Assembly: GCF_028389875.1 (NCBI RefSeq) | Contig: NC_084663.1 | Span: 216,280,876-216,344,875 of the forward strand | Direction: 5' to 3' | Length of the DNA: 64,000 nucleotides | Origin: Rhea pennata | Taxonomy: Eukaryota; Chordata; Aves; Rheiformes; Rheidae | Shown: piece by piece, positions 1 to 10,576 of the stretch | How the letters are laid out: each line of letters starts with the position of its first letter | Numbering within the stretch: position 1 is the stretch's first letter | Translations under genes and position numbers: made by a program | The notes under the pieces: generated by a model | What the model saw: only the letters and a program-made list of their open reading frames with translations | Told to the model about the DNA's origin: nothing | The model's database searches: none

Positions 1-1400
1 CATCATCCCTGCTACACTATGGACATTCTGTCTCTATTTGCAATTGCAATGTCCCTGCCGTGCCATGAGTTACTTGCTCCGCTCTGGGTTTCGCGGAGCA
101 GGTCATGGGGCACATCTTTGGAGGATGCAGCACAGGGACCAGACGACGCAACTGTGTGATCAGCATAACCGGACTTGGGTCCAGCCCTCGGCTCTACCTC
201 AACTGTTTTCTCAGTGACAGCTCTGTCAGCAAGCCTCTGGCTGTGCATCCTGGAGCATAGAAGAAGACAGAGAAGGAGGAAGGGCTGAAGTCAGAGCAGT
301 TGGGAAAGGGCATGGCACATGGGATGGTGCATAGTCATGCTAGTCTCTCCAACTTCCTCCACTGCAACAAAATATTGTTGTATTTTTACAAACCAGGAAA
401 TGAGAGCAGTTTAAAGCCATGTAGATGAACACCTAAATATTTAATGAGTCTTTAACAGGAGTTATGGGAAAAGTCTTCCTGGGGGCTTGAGATAGAGACT
501 ACCTGAAATCTAAATTCCCAAAGGGAGGCGTAGTCATCAGAATTATCACATCCGAGTATCTCTCTCTTTCTGAATAAAATTTCATTGAGATTTGTGGTTT
601 GTTTTTTATTAAAGCACTTCATGCTCTTCACAGAGAGGGTAAAATTTAGCCGTTTGCCCTTTCTGTTGAGCTGTATGTTCTAAGTAGGATCATAGGCAAG
701 ATACTGCTGTGATTTAAAAGCCTTTTTCTAACAGTGATGTGGATTAGATTTTCAAGTGAATATGGGAAACTGAATTTGCCTGCACCCAGTGGGTAATCCA
801 ATAATACCAGTAGCAGCTTGACACCTAACTCATGCTGGAGTGCTGCTTTTGGCTGCACTCTCCTGCCAATAGAAACCACATTTTCAAGGCACAGCAGATG
901 AAATCTTGTAATTGGCACCATAAATTTTATCCTAAAACCATTACTACCTGTTTAATTTTTCTGATTTCTCTTCCTACTTGCCTGTCTCAGGATCACTTCA
1001 GCTTTAGGGTGGCTGAAGAGTTCTGGTGCTGTATCTGCATGAATCACCCTTGAAAGACATCTTCCTTCCTGAGTGTGGATAGAGTGCTGGCTGGGCTACC
1101 ATATGAGATATCAAAACTCACTGTAAGTGAGATAAAATTCTCCAGAAAATGAGCTTGAAGACACAGAACACCCAATACTTTACTGTTTCTTTTTTCCAGT
1201 TCAAAATCTTGTCTCTTGACAGACAGCACGGTTTCCCAACAAATGCTTACCTTAAGATATCAATAGAATCAATGCACCTGTAACTCATTTAGGGACCTAC
1301 TGAATAGCCATCTTGTTTCATAGCCACCAATAGCTCCACTCATAGTGAGCTTTTCTAATCCTTTTTTTTTTTTTCTATTTATGCTCCTGGCGTTTGCAGC
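1..1400. other. Intergenic, no gene recognised
   Basis: No conserved protein or RNA gene is visible on either strand. An AATAAA hexamer near 571 could serve as a polyadenylation signal for something upstream of the window, but no matching exon is seen. Open frames here are short (under 95 codons) and have no recognisable motifs. A T-run near 1364-1375 lies just before the first CR1 copy. Confidence 0.6.
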
Positions 1401-1610
1401 ATTCACAGAATCACACAGAATCAGTAAAGGCTGGAAGGGACCTCTGGAGATCATCTAGTCCAACCTCCCCACTCAGCAGGGTCACCTAGAGCATGTTAGA
1501 CAGGGTTGCATCCAGGCGGGCCTTGAATCTCTCCAGAGAAGGAGACTCCACAACCTCTCTGGGCAGCCTGTTCCAGTGCTCTGTCATTCTCACAGGGAAG
1601 AGGTTCATGG
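1401..1610 (-). repeat. CR1 LINE 3' fragment (reverse)
   Basis: About 210 bp of the 3' untranslated end of an avian CR1 element, read on the minus strand. The high-coordinate end stops inside the region that normally continues into ORF2, so the copy is 5'-truncated. Its low-coordinate end carries the CR1 3' end (CAGAATCA-type repeats), followed by the GGAAGGGACCTCTGGAGATC block. A second, longer CR1 copy in the same orientation abuts it, so the last ~90 bp of the CR1 3' end appears twice head-to-tail. Confidence 0.92.
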
Positions 1611-3320
1611 AATCATAGAAACAGGAAGGTTGGAAGGGACCTCTGGAGATCATCTAGTCCAACCCCCCTGCTCAGCATCAGCAGGGTCACCTAGAGCATG
1701 TTAGACAGGGGTCTTCCCCTCTAACATGAGGGAACATGAATTCCCCCTCACGTTCAGGCAGAACTTCCTGTGGTTCAGTTTGTGTCCATTGCCTCCTGTC
1801 CTGTCACATGAGACAACTGAAAAGAGTTTTTCCCCCGGCCCCTTGACACCCTCCCTTCAGATACTTCTTAATATTGGTAAGAATTTACCCCACTCAGTCA
1901 TCTCTTCCCCAGGCTGAAGAGGCCCAGCTCTCACAGCCGTTCCTCATAGGGCAGATGCTCCAGCCCTCTGATCATCCTTGTAGCCCTATGCTGGACTCTC
2001 CAGCAGCTCCATGTCTCTCTCGGACTGGGGAGCCCAGAACTGGACGCAGTACTCGAGATGAGGCCTCAGCAGGGCTGAGGAGAGGGGCAGGATCACCTCC
2101 CTTGACCTGCTCGCAACACTCTGCCTAATGCACCCCAGGAGACCATTGGCCTTCTTGGCCACAAGGGCACATTGCTGGCTCATGGTCACCTTGTCATCCA
2201 CCAGCACTCCCAGGTCCTTCTCTGCAGAGCTGCTCTCCACAAGGTCAGCCCCCAGCTTGTCCTGCTGCCTAGGGTTATTTTTCCCTAGGTGCAGGACTCT
2301 GCACTTGCCCTTGTTGAACCTCAGGAGGTTCCTCTCCACCCAGTTCTCCAGCCTCTCCAGGTCTCTCTGAATGGCAGCACAGTCCTCTGGTGTGTCAGCC
2401 ACTCCTCCCAGCTTGGGATCATCAGCAAACTTGCTGAGGAGGCACTCTATCCCCTCATCCCCTCAAAAGTTGAACAGGATGGGACCCAGTCCTGATCCCT
2501 GGGGGACGCCACTAGCCACAGGGCTCCAACTAGACTCCACACCACTGATGACGACCCTCTGAGCTCTGCCTTTCAGCCAGTTCTCAATCCACCTCACTCT
2601 CCACTCGTCTAACCCACACTTCCTGAGCTTATCCAGGAGGATGTTATGGGAGACAGTGTCAAAATCCTTGCTGAAGTCAAGGTACACAACGTCCACTGCT
2701 CTGCCCTCATCTACGCAGCCAAACATTCCATCAGAGAAGGCTATCAGATTGCTTCAGTAGGAATTCACCTTGTTAAATCCAGGTTGACTACTCTTGATCA
2801 CTTTCTTTTCCTCCGTATGTCTGGAGACGACATCCAGAATGAGCTGTTCCATCACCTTTCCAGGGATGGAGGTGAGGCTGACTGACCTATAGTTGCCTGG
2901 GTCCTCCTTCTTGCCCTTCTTGAAGACTGGAGTGACATTGGCTTTCTTCCAGTCCTCAGGCACCTCTCCAGTTCTCCAGGACCTTTCAAAGGTGATGGAG
3001 AGCAGCCTGGCAACAACATCCGCCAGCTCCCTCAGTCCCCGTGGGTGCATCCCATCCGGGCCCGTGGATTTGTGAATGTCAAGCTTGTCCGGAAAAATCT
3101 CTAATCCTATCCTCCTCAACCAAAGGAAAATCTTCCTTTCTCCAGACTATCTCCTTTGCCTCCAGGCTCTGGGATTCTTGAGGGCTGCCCTTAGCAGTGA
3201 AGACTGAAGCAAAGAAGGCATTCAGTAATTCTGTCTCCTCTGTAGCCTTTGCCACCAGGGCCCCCGCCCCACCCAGCAGTGGGCCCACATTTTCCCAATC
3301 TTTCTCTTGCTACTCATTCA
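1611..3320 (-). repeat. CR1 LINE, 5'-truncated, with ORF2 remains
   Basis: A ~1.7-kb CR1 copy on the minus strand. The 3' end is at 1611 and the 5' truncation is near 3320. Reading from 3290 down, the frames encode pieces of CR1 ORF2: a segment ending LLNAFFASVFTAKG, the RT fingers (TGPDGMHPRGL, EDWKKANVTPVFKKGKKEDP, NYRSVSLTS), the palm ([31 protein letters not shown]) and the C-terminal region ([30 protein letters not shown]). The open frame is broken into at least four pieces, so no functional reverse transcriptase is made. It also lacks the ~100-bp 3'-UTR block that the neighbouring short copy has. Confidence 0.95.
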
Positions 3321-3699
3321 ATTGCCATTCAATGGCAACGTGTTCCACAGTTTCCTGTGCATTTGTTTCTTACAGTTTCTCTCCTGAGCTGTTCCTTTTC
3401 CAAGACAATGAATTCTCATCTATTTATTCTCTCTATATGGATACTGTTCCATGACTTGGATGATTTTCTGTCTTTCAGTCACCACACTGGAGAAGGTGCT
3501 GTTGTGGGGCTTGGAAGTCAGGATATGGAGTTGGGGCCTCAATGCTGGGAACTGGAGGAGGGTCACAGATGTGGGGGACAGGCTCTGCTCCAGCATGCAG
3601 AGGCCCTCCCCTGCCTTGGAGGCACATTAGCTTTTGAACACTTACAGGGTTAAAATGCGGAAGTGTTTGGTGGCAGACACTTTCTGCCACTGCTTGGAG

Positions 3700-3833
3700 A
3701 CCCCAGGAGAGTGTTGCCAAGATCCCATATAAGCACGGAGGTGGAGTGAGTGTGGGAGGCACCTGTGTGCTGGGCATGGAAACCCAGCAGGCAGAGGCGC
3801 TCAGGTCTGAGCTCTCCTCATGCACGGCAGTGG
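3700..3833 (+). promoter_or_regulatory. Candidate promoter and 5' exon of OR-1
   Basis: ACCCCAGGAGA at 3700-3710 resembles the Olf/EBF (O/E) site typical of OR promoters. A TATA-like CATATAAG follows at 3726-3733. About 100 nt further on, the sequence CGGCAGTG meets GTGAGTGG (GT at 3833-3834), a good 5' splice donor. Together with the acceptor at 5646-5647 this would make a noncoding exon of about 75 nt and a 1.8-kb intron before the OR-1 coding exon. The motifs are seen directly; their use is inferred. Confidence 0.3.
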
Positions 3834-4630
3834 TGAGTGGGCATGTCAGCTGAGGGGTTGAGAGGGCCGGACCATCATCTCATGCCTGCTGGTTTCCATG
3901 GAGGCAAGATGCCAGGGTGTCTCGTGGCTCTGGAGAGCTGTGTCACTGCCGACCCAGGGAGCCAGACCCGACATCCTGGGCTGAGCCAGCCAGAGGCAGC
4001 TCCTGTTTGGCTCATTTGGCAGTAGCTCTGGGCTGCTTGGGTCAAACCTGGTTTGGTTCTACTTTAGGATGAAACTCAAGTTTGCTCCATCTCAAATGTC
4101 TCTCCCCCTCCAAGGACTGAGATTCCCCTCTCCCTTTCTGTCAACCCTTCCAGCAAGGCACCCAGCAAGGTGTTTGCAGGTTTCCCATCTGCCCTCAGGA
4201 GCCAGCGCTTCCCAGGACACAGGGAACGGCTTCCCAGGTAGGTCTCATCAATCTTGTTCCTGGACGGGCATCTCTGCCTTGGGCTGCCGGAAAGCCTCTT
4301 CCTCGCCGCGATGCTCTGCAGGACTGTTCTCTCCTCCCCCTCTTCCTGCGCTGCCAGTCTGTTGGATGGTCTCAGCTGGGAGCACATCCTCATATTAAAC
4401 AGCACCTCAGTTTCCCATGGCAGTGTCTGGATGAGTCTACTGCCTTGGCTGGTTTGCCTCCAGGTTTGATTGTCAAATTGAGAAGCATGGGAAGAGTCCT
4501 GCCACACACCTGCACTCTGAAACCTCCCTCCCTCCCATCTTACATTCCCTGCCTTTCTGCCTCTCTTCTTTGCTCCTTCAAACAGGCGACTTGGCAGAGG
4601 AAGGTCTCCCAGGATGACAGTTTCTGAGGA

Positions 4631-4654
4631 GTGTGTGTGCGTGTGCATGTGTGT
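4631..4654. repeat. TG-rich microsatellite
   Basis: Short imperfect (GT)n run interrupted by C, directly visible. Confidence 0.8.
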
Positions 4655-5064
4655 AATCAAGGGGAGAAAACGGTGCTGGTAAAAGCTGAAGGCAAGCAGA
4701 TGAAGGCAAGAGGGAGAGGAGATGAGCTTCATGCTTTTGTCTGCTCAGTGACTCCCGTAGAATGTGTCCACGGGATGGTCATGGAGGGGCTTTGAGTTAC
4801 AGTCAGAAGGTCAGACCATTGACTTGCTTGTCTAGGCTAGAGCTGGGGTTAGTTTAGGGATGAGGTGCTGGTATGGATTTGGTGCAAACTCCCAGTACTT
4901 ATCCCTGCTACTGCCATTTCCAGAAATGATCTTTGAATAGTGGTTATTCCATCCAGATCTGGTCTGTGCTGTCACATACACGTCCTCAGGGGAGTCTCTT
5001 GGAACCCGGTCACCAAGGTACCCGGGACAGGGCAGGCAAAGCAGCAGGCTGCAGTCCCTCAAAG

Positions 5065-5122
5065 GCAACCCGATGCTCTCCAGAGGTCCCTTTGAACCTC
5101 TATCATTCTGTGATCCTGTGCA
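5065..5122 (+). repeat. CR1 3'-terminal fragment
   Basis: A ~55-bp relic of the extreme 3' end of CR1 on the plus strand: CTCCAGAGGTCCCTTTGAAC followed by a diverged ATTCTGTGATCCTGTG tail. The preceding bases show only weak similarity, so the left edge is approximate. Confidence 0.7.
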
Positions 5123-5678
5123 TGTTATGAAGTCCCCCATCTGCCTTTCTAGTTCTTCATTTCGGACTCCCTAAGTCTCTCTTCCTTTAGACCAAGTTTT
5201 CCTGAGACATCGCTGACATCCACAGCTGGCCACCAGCCAGGCACACAGCATGGGAAGTGTCCTAGCCTGCCCTCCTCGTCTCTGGGGACTGACACTACAA
5301 GTGTGCTCGTGGCCTTTGCTGAAGTCCGAGTGCCAGTTTTGGGGCTGGGCACTGGGCACAGGCAAAATCCATTGCCTGCTGGTGCAGCCAAGCCCGACTC
5401 TTGCTAAAGCCGAGATGGGACCTTTGAAGTGGAGTCGCAGCAAGGTTGTGAGCCAGCAGTGAAGATGAAAATGCAGACTTTGCAAGGCCTGGCATGTGTG
5501 AGGATGTTCTCCATGCTAGCAACGAATACCCATATGTCCACCTCTCTACAGCTCCTTTGCCATTCCAGGAGGGCTTTTTGCTTGTGTGCAGGCAGGGTCG
5601 TCACCATCCCTGCTGCTTTCAAATGACAACACTGCTTCTCCCCCTAGGGCACAGAGCTGACAGCATCAGCATTGTAGC

Positions 5679-6635
5679 ATGATGATTTCCAATCTCACCG
5701 TGTACAGCCCAGACGTATTCCTCCTGACGGGCATCCCTGGGCTAGAAAATGTCCAGTCGTGGCTCGCCATTCCTCTGTGCACCTTGTACGTGGCTGCAGT
5801 TCTGGGCAACTGTACCATCCTCTTCATCGTCCACACAGAGCCGAGCCTCCACCAGCCCATGTACTATTTCCTGAGCATGTTGGCCCTCTCCGACCTGGGC
5901 CTCTCGGTGTCCACCATGCCCACGATGCTGAGCCTCTTCCTCCTCAACTCCCGGGAGGTGAACGTCAACTCCTGCATCGCCCAGCTGTACTTCGTCCACA
6001 CGTTCTCCCTCATGGAGTCGGCCATGCTGCTGGCCATGGCCTTTGATCGCTTTGTGGCCATCCAGCAGCCCCTCAGGTACACTTCCATCCTGACGGACTC
6101 GACTGTCCTCAGGACTGGGCTGGCATTTGCTGTAAGGAGCGCTTTTATGGTAATGCCTACCCCCATTCTCCTCCGCCGGCTGCAGTTCTGCCTTCCCAAC
6201 ATCCTCTCCCACTCCTTCTGCCTGCACCAGGATGTCATGAAGCTGTCCTGCTCTGACAGAAGGATCAACAGCATCCTTGGGCTCTTTGTCGTTGTCTCCA
6301 CCATGGGCCTGGACTCTGTGCTCATTGTCCTCTCCTACATCCTCATCGTCAGCACGGTGCTGGGCATTGCATCCCGAGACGAACGCCTCAAGGTCCTCAA
6401 CACTTGTGTCTCCCACATCTGTGCTGTCCTGATCTTCTATATCCCCATGATCGGCATTTCCATGATCCACCGGTTTGGGAAACACGCCTCTCCCCTGGTG
6501 CATGTCCTCATGGCTGATGTCTATGTGCTGGTGCCCCCAGTGATGAACCCCATTGTGTACAGTGTGAAAACTAAGCAGATTCGGCGGCAGATACTCCTGA
6601 GATTTCCCAGGCAAAGACTGCTGGAAGAACACTAA
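5679..6635 (+). CDS. OR-1: class I olfactory receptor, OR51 family
   Basis: Intact 318-residue odorant GPCR expected in the cilia membrane of olfactory neurons, signalling through Golf. Signatures seen: N-glycosylation site N5-L-T; FLLTGIPGLE at 14-23; TM1 G43-N44; PMYYFLSMLA at 60-69; C99 for the TM3-loop disulphide; MAFDRFVAI at 120-128; the class I extracellular loop 2 with C171, C181 and C191 around SHSFCLHQD (177-185); SY in TM5 (219-220); KVLNTCVSHI (238-247); PMIG (256-259), HRFG (264-267) and NPIVYS (290-295). The long loop 2 and LSHSFCLHQD mark the OR51 type. Oddity: the usual AIC/AIY-x-PLRY reads AIQQPLRY, so position 129 is Gln. The start is ATG-ATG at 5679, and a 3' splice acceptor (CTTCTCCCCCTAG, AG 5646-5647) lies 31 nt upstream. 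The coding sequence is GC-rich at third positions. No AATAAA was seen within ~500 bp downstream. The exact orthologue is unclear. Confidence 0.96.
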   Translation: MMISNLTVYSPDVFLLTGIPGLENVQSWLAIPLCTLYVAAVLGNCTILFIVHTEPSLHQPMYYFLSMLALSDLGLSVSTMPTMLSLFLLNSREVNVNSCIAQLYFVHTFSLMESAMLLAMAFDRFVAIQQPLRYTSILTDSTVLRTGLAFAVRSAFMVMPTPILLRRLQFCLPNILSHSFCLHQDVMKLSCSDRRINSILGLFVVVSTMGLDSVLIVLSYILIVSTVLGIASRDERLKVLNTCVSHICAVLIFYIPMIGISMIHRFGKHASPLVHVLMADVYVLVPPVMNPIVYSVKTKQIRRQILLRFPRQRLLEEH

Positions 6636-7364
6636 GCTTTTGTTAGACACCCGTTATTCAAATAGCTTTACTGTAGGAAGATACTTTTGCCCCAACTCTT
6701 TCTTTTTATTTTCTTGCTCAGATTCACTGCCCCTCTGTTAAAGAGATCGTGCGAACACAGCCTACGTACTTCCAGACCACCTTTTCACTGGCTTGGCCTG
6801 GAGGAGGACATCTCTTCTTTTGCACTGGGGGCAATGGCTCTCCTTGCTTGGGCTGGCCTCTAGTGCACAAGCAGCACACTACTTGCTGTGTGGTTGCACT
6901 CTGCAAACTCACAGGTGCCACGTCATGGCCACAGGCAAGGCTGGGGAAGAGCAGGCTCGTGCTCTCCTGAGACCCCACTTAAAAACAAAAGAGGGGTTAT
7001 AGCAATGCTTGTCAGTAAGGTGTAAGAGCTCCCCAGGAGGTTTTTTTCTGGGTGGTAGCTACTAAATATTAATACGTATGTAACATAGAATAGGGGAAAA
7101 CTGAGAAATGTCCAAGTTTTAGCACTTCATTTAAAGTACACGTATTTAAATCCACTCAGGTCACTGTTGCAAGATACTAATGAAGCACCGTGCTTAGAAA
7201 GCAGGAAGTTTGCTCTAAGAAGAATGTGCATGTCTGTATGAAATTTGAGGGTGAAAAGTAAGAGCCACCATCTCCTTGTGCTTCAAACTGTGCAGCTGTG
7301 AAGGGGAAGGAGGCAGCTGAGGCTTCAAAGCAGTGACTGTTGCTTAGGCAAACTGGAGTTTGGG
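6636..7364. other. Intergenic, 3' side of OR-1
   Basis: Probable 3' untranslated region of OR-1 at its left end, but without an obvious AATAAA. CTCCCCAGGAGG at 7029-7040 is a partial match to the O/E-like 12-mer seen elsewhere in the window. Nothing else is recognised. Confidence 0.5.
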
Positions 7365-7949
7365 AGGTAATCCTCCTTCTCTGCTGGGAGGTGATCCTGC
7401 CCCTCTACTCAGCCCTGGTGAGGCTGTGCCTGGAGCACTGGGTCCAGTGCTTGGCTCCTCAATGCAGGAGAGTCATGTAGCTACTGGAGTGAGTCCAGCA
7501 AAGGGCTACAAAAACAATTAAGGGAATGGAGCATTTCTCCTACGAAGAGAGGCTGTGAGAGCTGAGACCGTTCACCTGGAGAAGAGAAGACTGAGGGGGA
7601 TCTTGTCAATGTGTGCAATTATCTGAAGGGAAGGTGTCGAGCGGATGGGGCCAGACTCTTCTCAGTGGTGCCCAGCAACAGGACGAGGGGCAACAGGCAC
7701 AAACTGAAACACAGGAAGTTCCACCTGAACATGAGGAAAAACTTCTTTCCTGTGAGAGAGTGACAGAGCACTGGAACAGGTTGCCCAGGGAGGTTGTGGA
7801 GTCTCCATCCTTGGAGATATTCAAAAGCTGTCTGGACATGGTGCTGGGCAGCCTGCTCTAGGTAGCCCTGCTTGAGCAGGGGTGGGGGGGGGGTTGGACT
7901 AGATGGTCCCCAGAGGTCCCTGCCAACCTCAACCATTCTGTGATTCTGA
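7365..7949 (+). repeat. CR1 LINE 3' fragment
   Basis: A ~585-bp 5'-truncated CR1 copy on the plus strand. It covers the last part of ORF2 (equivalent to [15 protein letters not shown], here degraded), the downstream block CACAGGAAGTTCCACCTGAA, the GTTGGACTAGATGGTCCCC block and a terminal CATTCTGTGATTCTG. A run of G (near 7887-7896) interrupts the 3' part. Confidence 0.93.
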
Positions 7950-8163
7950 GTTGCAGAATTGCCTTAAATGCAAAAAGGCTGGAAACATGACCTATGGGAC
8001 TGTTGAAAGTGTAAAGCAGTGGCTGCTCAGCGCACTGAGAGAACAGCAGTGGAAACAGCAATGTGGGTTTCAGAGGAAATTCCAGCCTGGCCATGTGTGA
8101 AAATTATTGTCCTTACTGAGACCGCTCCTTGTTGACGATAGCAGTTACCTGCTGCCAAGGTAG

Positions 8164-8222
8164 ATAGAATCATAGAATTGGTAAGGTTGGAAGGGACCTC
8201 TGGAGATCAACTAGTCCAAACC
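8164..8222 (-). repeat. CR1 3'-terminal fragment (reverse)
   Basis: About 60 bp of CR1 3' end in reverse orientation: AGAATCATAGAATTGGTAAG followed by GGAAGGGACCTCTGGAGATC. It is cut off after AGTCCAAACCT. Confidence 0.88.
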
Positions 8223-10430
8223 TCAAGATATGCAGATCCCTGCAACCCGCTTGAGCAATTCCTGTGTTTGACTAAATTCTTCCTTCTGCTTTTCTGCTCT
8301 GTGTCTTTGCCCCACAATGATGAGGCGGTGATTCATCCAGACCTCCCCTCAGAAACTTTCTTTAGACTGAAGATCACAAATCTACTCCCATGCACACGTT
8401 TTTGTGTGCAGATAGCACATGCAGGCTGTGCTCTCACTCACACCTCCGAGCTATCTGAAGATGTTATTGCCCCATCATCCCCTTCACGCAGTGTATCGGC
8501 TCCCAGCTTCACCCTCCTCTGTGAGATCCCACCACTAGGCAGCCCTCATCCAGACACCCCTCCGGTGCTCTCCGTGGTCTCCTGGTGCCTCCCTCACCTC
8601 GGAGCACTTGTCTGCCGGTCCACCCTGCCCACCATGCACAGAGCGTCCTCCACATTTGCCCCACTTGTGTCCTGCCAAGCTGGGTTTACAACTCAGGCTG
8701 AGGAAAGATCTCCACAGATTTGCTCTCTGCTTTACCAATGCATGTTGGAGCAGGACCACAACAGGGGGCTAAAGCCGTTGTAGGTTCATTTTAAAAATAA
8801 AAGTCCACTTTCTGGCATTTGTGATTTTGCCTCTTCTGCTTTTGCAGCAGTCTTTTAAGTATTCGGTTCAAAACTTGCAGGTACTTTCCCTCCTCAGACA
8901 CTGGCCCCATCGTGCTCATCCTGCAAGTGGTTAAAACTGACCTGTACTGCAGGAGGTCACGGTTTCCCACAAAGCTACCAAAGGCCATCAACGTGAGAAG
9001 GACGGACATACCCACCAGACAGGCTGGTGGTCAGAGCGCATGCCTGGAAAGCCAGTGAGTGGACCTCTGAGGCTGGAGAAGCCCCAAAGGGACTTCAGCT
9101 CCCCAGGAGAGTACGTTGCGGGAAGTGCAAAGGTAGGTGCCTCCTGGGCTTGTGCTGGGACCTGTCAACACTGCAGTCTTCCCGTAAAACCTCCAGGTCA
9201 CCTCACATCAAGCATATCCCAGCACCAGAGGGGATGGTGCATGCCGATCACCATCCTTCCTTCTTTTAAGGTCTTCCTCTTATGTTTATAGCTTGTTTCT
9301 TGTACTCTGAATCGCCACCCAGTTATGAGCTCTGACACACATTTGTCCGTGCCTATGGTGGAGAGCATTACACACATCCCACTCCCTCCCCAGTCCCTAC
9401 CCCGCACTCTGCCCCAGCAGTGATGCCTGTGCTCATGTCCGCTGGGACCGTGCCGGGCTCAGTGCTGCCGGGGTGCCTTGGACATGCTGCTGGTGTGGCC
9501 GCAGAACCAAGCCCCTGGGGCGATGCAGACACAGCAGCCACCTGGGTGTCAACCCCATATGCACTAAGGTTTGGTGTGGGCTTTTCCCACTGGGACCTGC
9601 CAAGAGAGCGCAAGCTCTGAGCACACACTGCTGGGGGGACTGCAACTACCCAAGCCAACGGGAGGGCTAAGGCGGAGGTGTGGGACCGCAGTTAGATACC
9701 CAGCCTCTACCGGCTTTAAACCAGTGAGTGGCTTGCCAAAGGGCGGCTGGCTGGGCAAGGAATTTAACCCCGGTCTCATGAGGCAGCCACTAGAAGGAGG
9801 GGAGGAAGCTGGAGAGCCAGTAGCAGCCTCTGGTCATCCTGGCCAGGACCTTGTTAGCTGCAGGAGTTTTGGAGCAGCTTGGAGCTTCTCTGAACTCAGC
9901 TGGTTGGCAGCTTTTCTCAAGCAATCGCGAACACCACGCCAGGGCAGAGCATGCATAGCCTGGTCCCCAGCTCAACAGTTGGGCCTGATCCTCCAAGGAC
10001 TGGAAGTGGATCCTCCCAGTCTGTAACTGTGGGGTGCTACACGTGGCACAAAGACAGGTCTCAGCATCCTGCTGGGACTCCTAAATGTCAGTACCCACTT
10101 CCTGCCCCCAAGCTCCCTCCCCCTCTGATGTAGGGTAGCAGTTTGGCAGGAAGAACCCCTGGCAGTGTGCAATCGTGCCCACACCAATCCAACAGACAGG
10201 GGCATGTTTTGTGCTTCCAGCATGCCTGTCATACACCTCATGCCCAAGCCCAGATGCAGAGCGTGGGGAAGGTGTGTGAAAATAGCTAGATACCCAGCTC
10301 CTGGGCACACCTGATGCAGGTCTTTTGCTCCGCCAGCAGAATGAAAACCAAACAAAACTTGAGAAGACTATTCCTCACTTACAGCATGTGCATGGAGAAA
10401 GGAGCAAAAAAAAAGTCTTCAGGCTTTCTC
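8223..10430. other. Intergenic between OR-1 and OR-2
   Basis: No gene recognised. CCCCAGGAGAGT at 9101-9112 is one of three exact copies of an O/E-like 12-mer in the window, but it lies on the downstream side of OR-2 and no TATA follows. The 201-codon frame at 8178-8783 starts inside a CR1 fragment and has no known domain. Confidence 0.5.
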
Positions 10431-10436
10431 TTTATT
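10431..10436 (-). terminator. Candidate polyadenylation signal for OR-2
   Basis: TTTATT on the plus strand, i.e. AATAAA on the minus strand, about 140 nt past the OR-2 stop codon. Position and orientation fit; use is inferred. Confidence 0.5.
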
Positions 10437-10576
10437 ACATGTACAGGTGTGCTCTGAGATCCGGGTTAGCCCAGGCAAAGTGACGCTTACAAGTTGTTTT
10501 GTCTTGGAATTAAAACCACTGGTATTTCCCAGCTGCATCATGGGCAGAGGTGGGGCAGAGTGTGGATATGACCTCA

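Larger units (their letters stand above)
3321..5064. other. Intergenic upstream of OR-1
   Basis: No protein gene is recognised. The stretch holds a candidate promoter and noncoding first exon for OR-1 (3700-3833) and a short TG-rich microsatellite at 4631-4654. A minus-strand open frame of 218 codons (4076-4732) has no recognisable domain and is treated as chance. Confidence 0.55.

Noticed and set aside
1986-3288. Reverse-transcriptase-like frames as host genes
   Set aside because: They are fragments of a CR1 LINE ORF2 with the typical CR1 3' end beside them.
4076-4732. 218-codon minus-strand frame
   Set aside because: No recognisable domain, signal or conserved motif; includes a translated TG repeat (His/Thr run).
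5742-6650. 302-codon minus-strand frame opposite OR-1
   Set aside because: Antisense shadow of a GC3-rich OR gene; the sequence is low-complexity (Asp/Gly/His/Glu-rich) and no OR or other motif is present.
8178-8783. 201-codon plus-strand frame
   Set aside because: Its first codons lie in a CR1 tail and the rest has no known motif.
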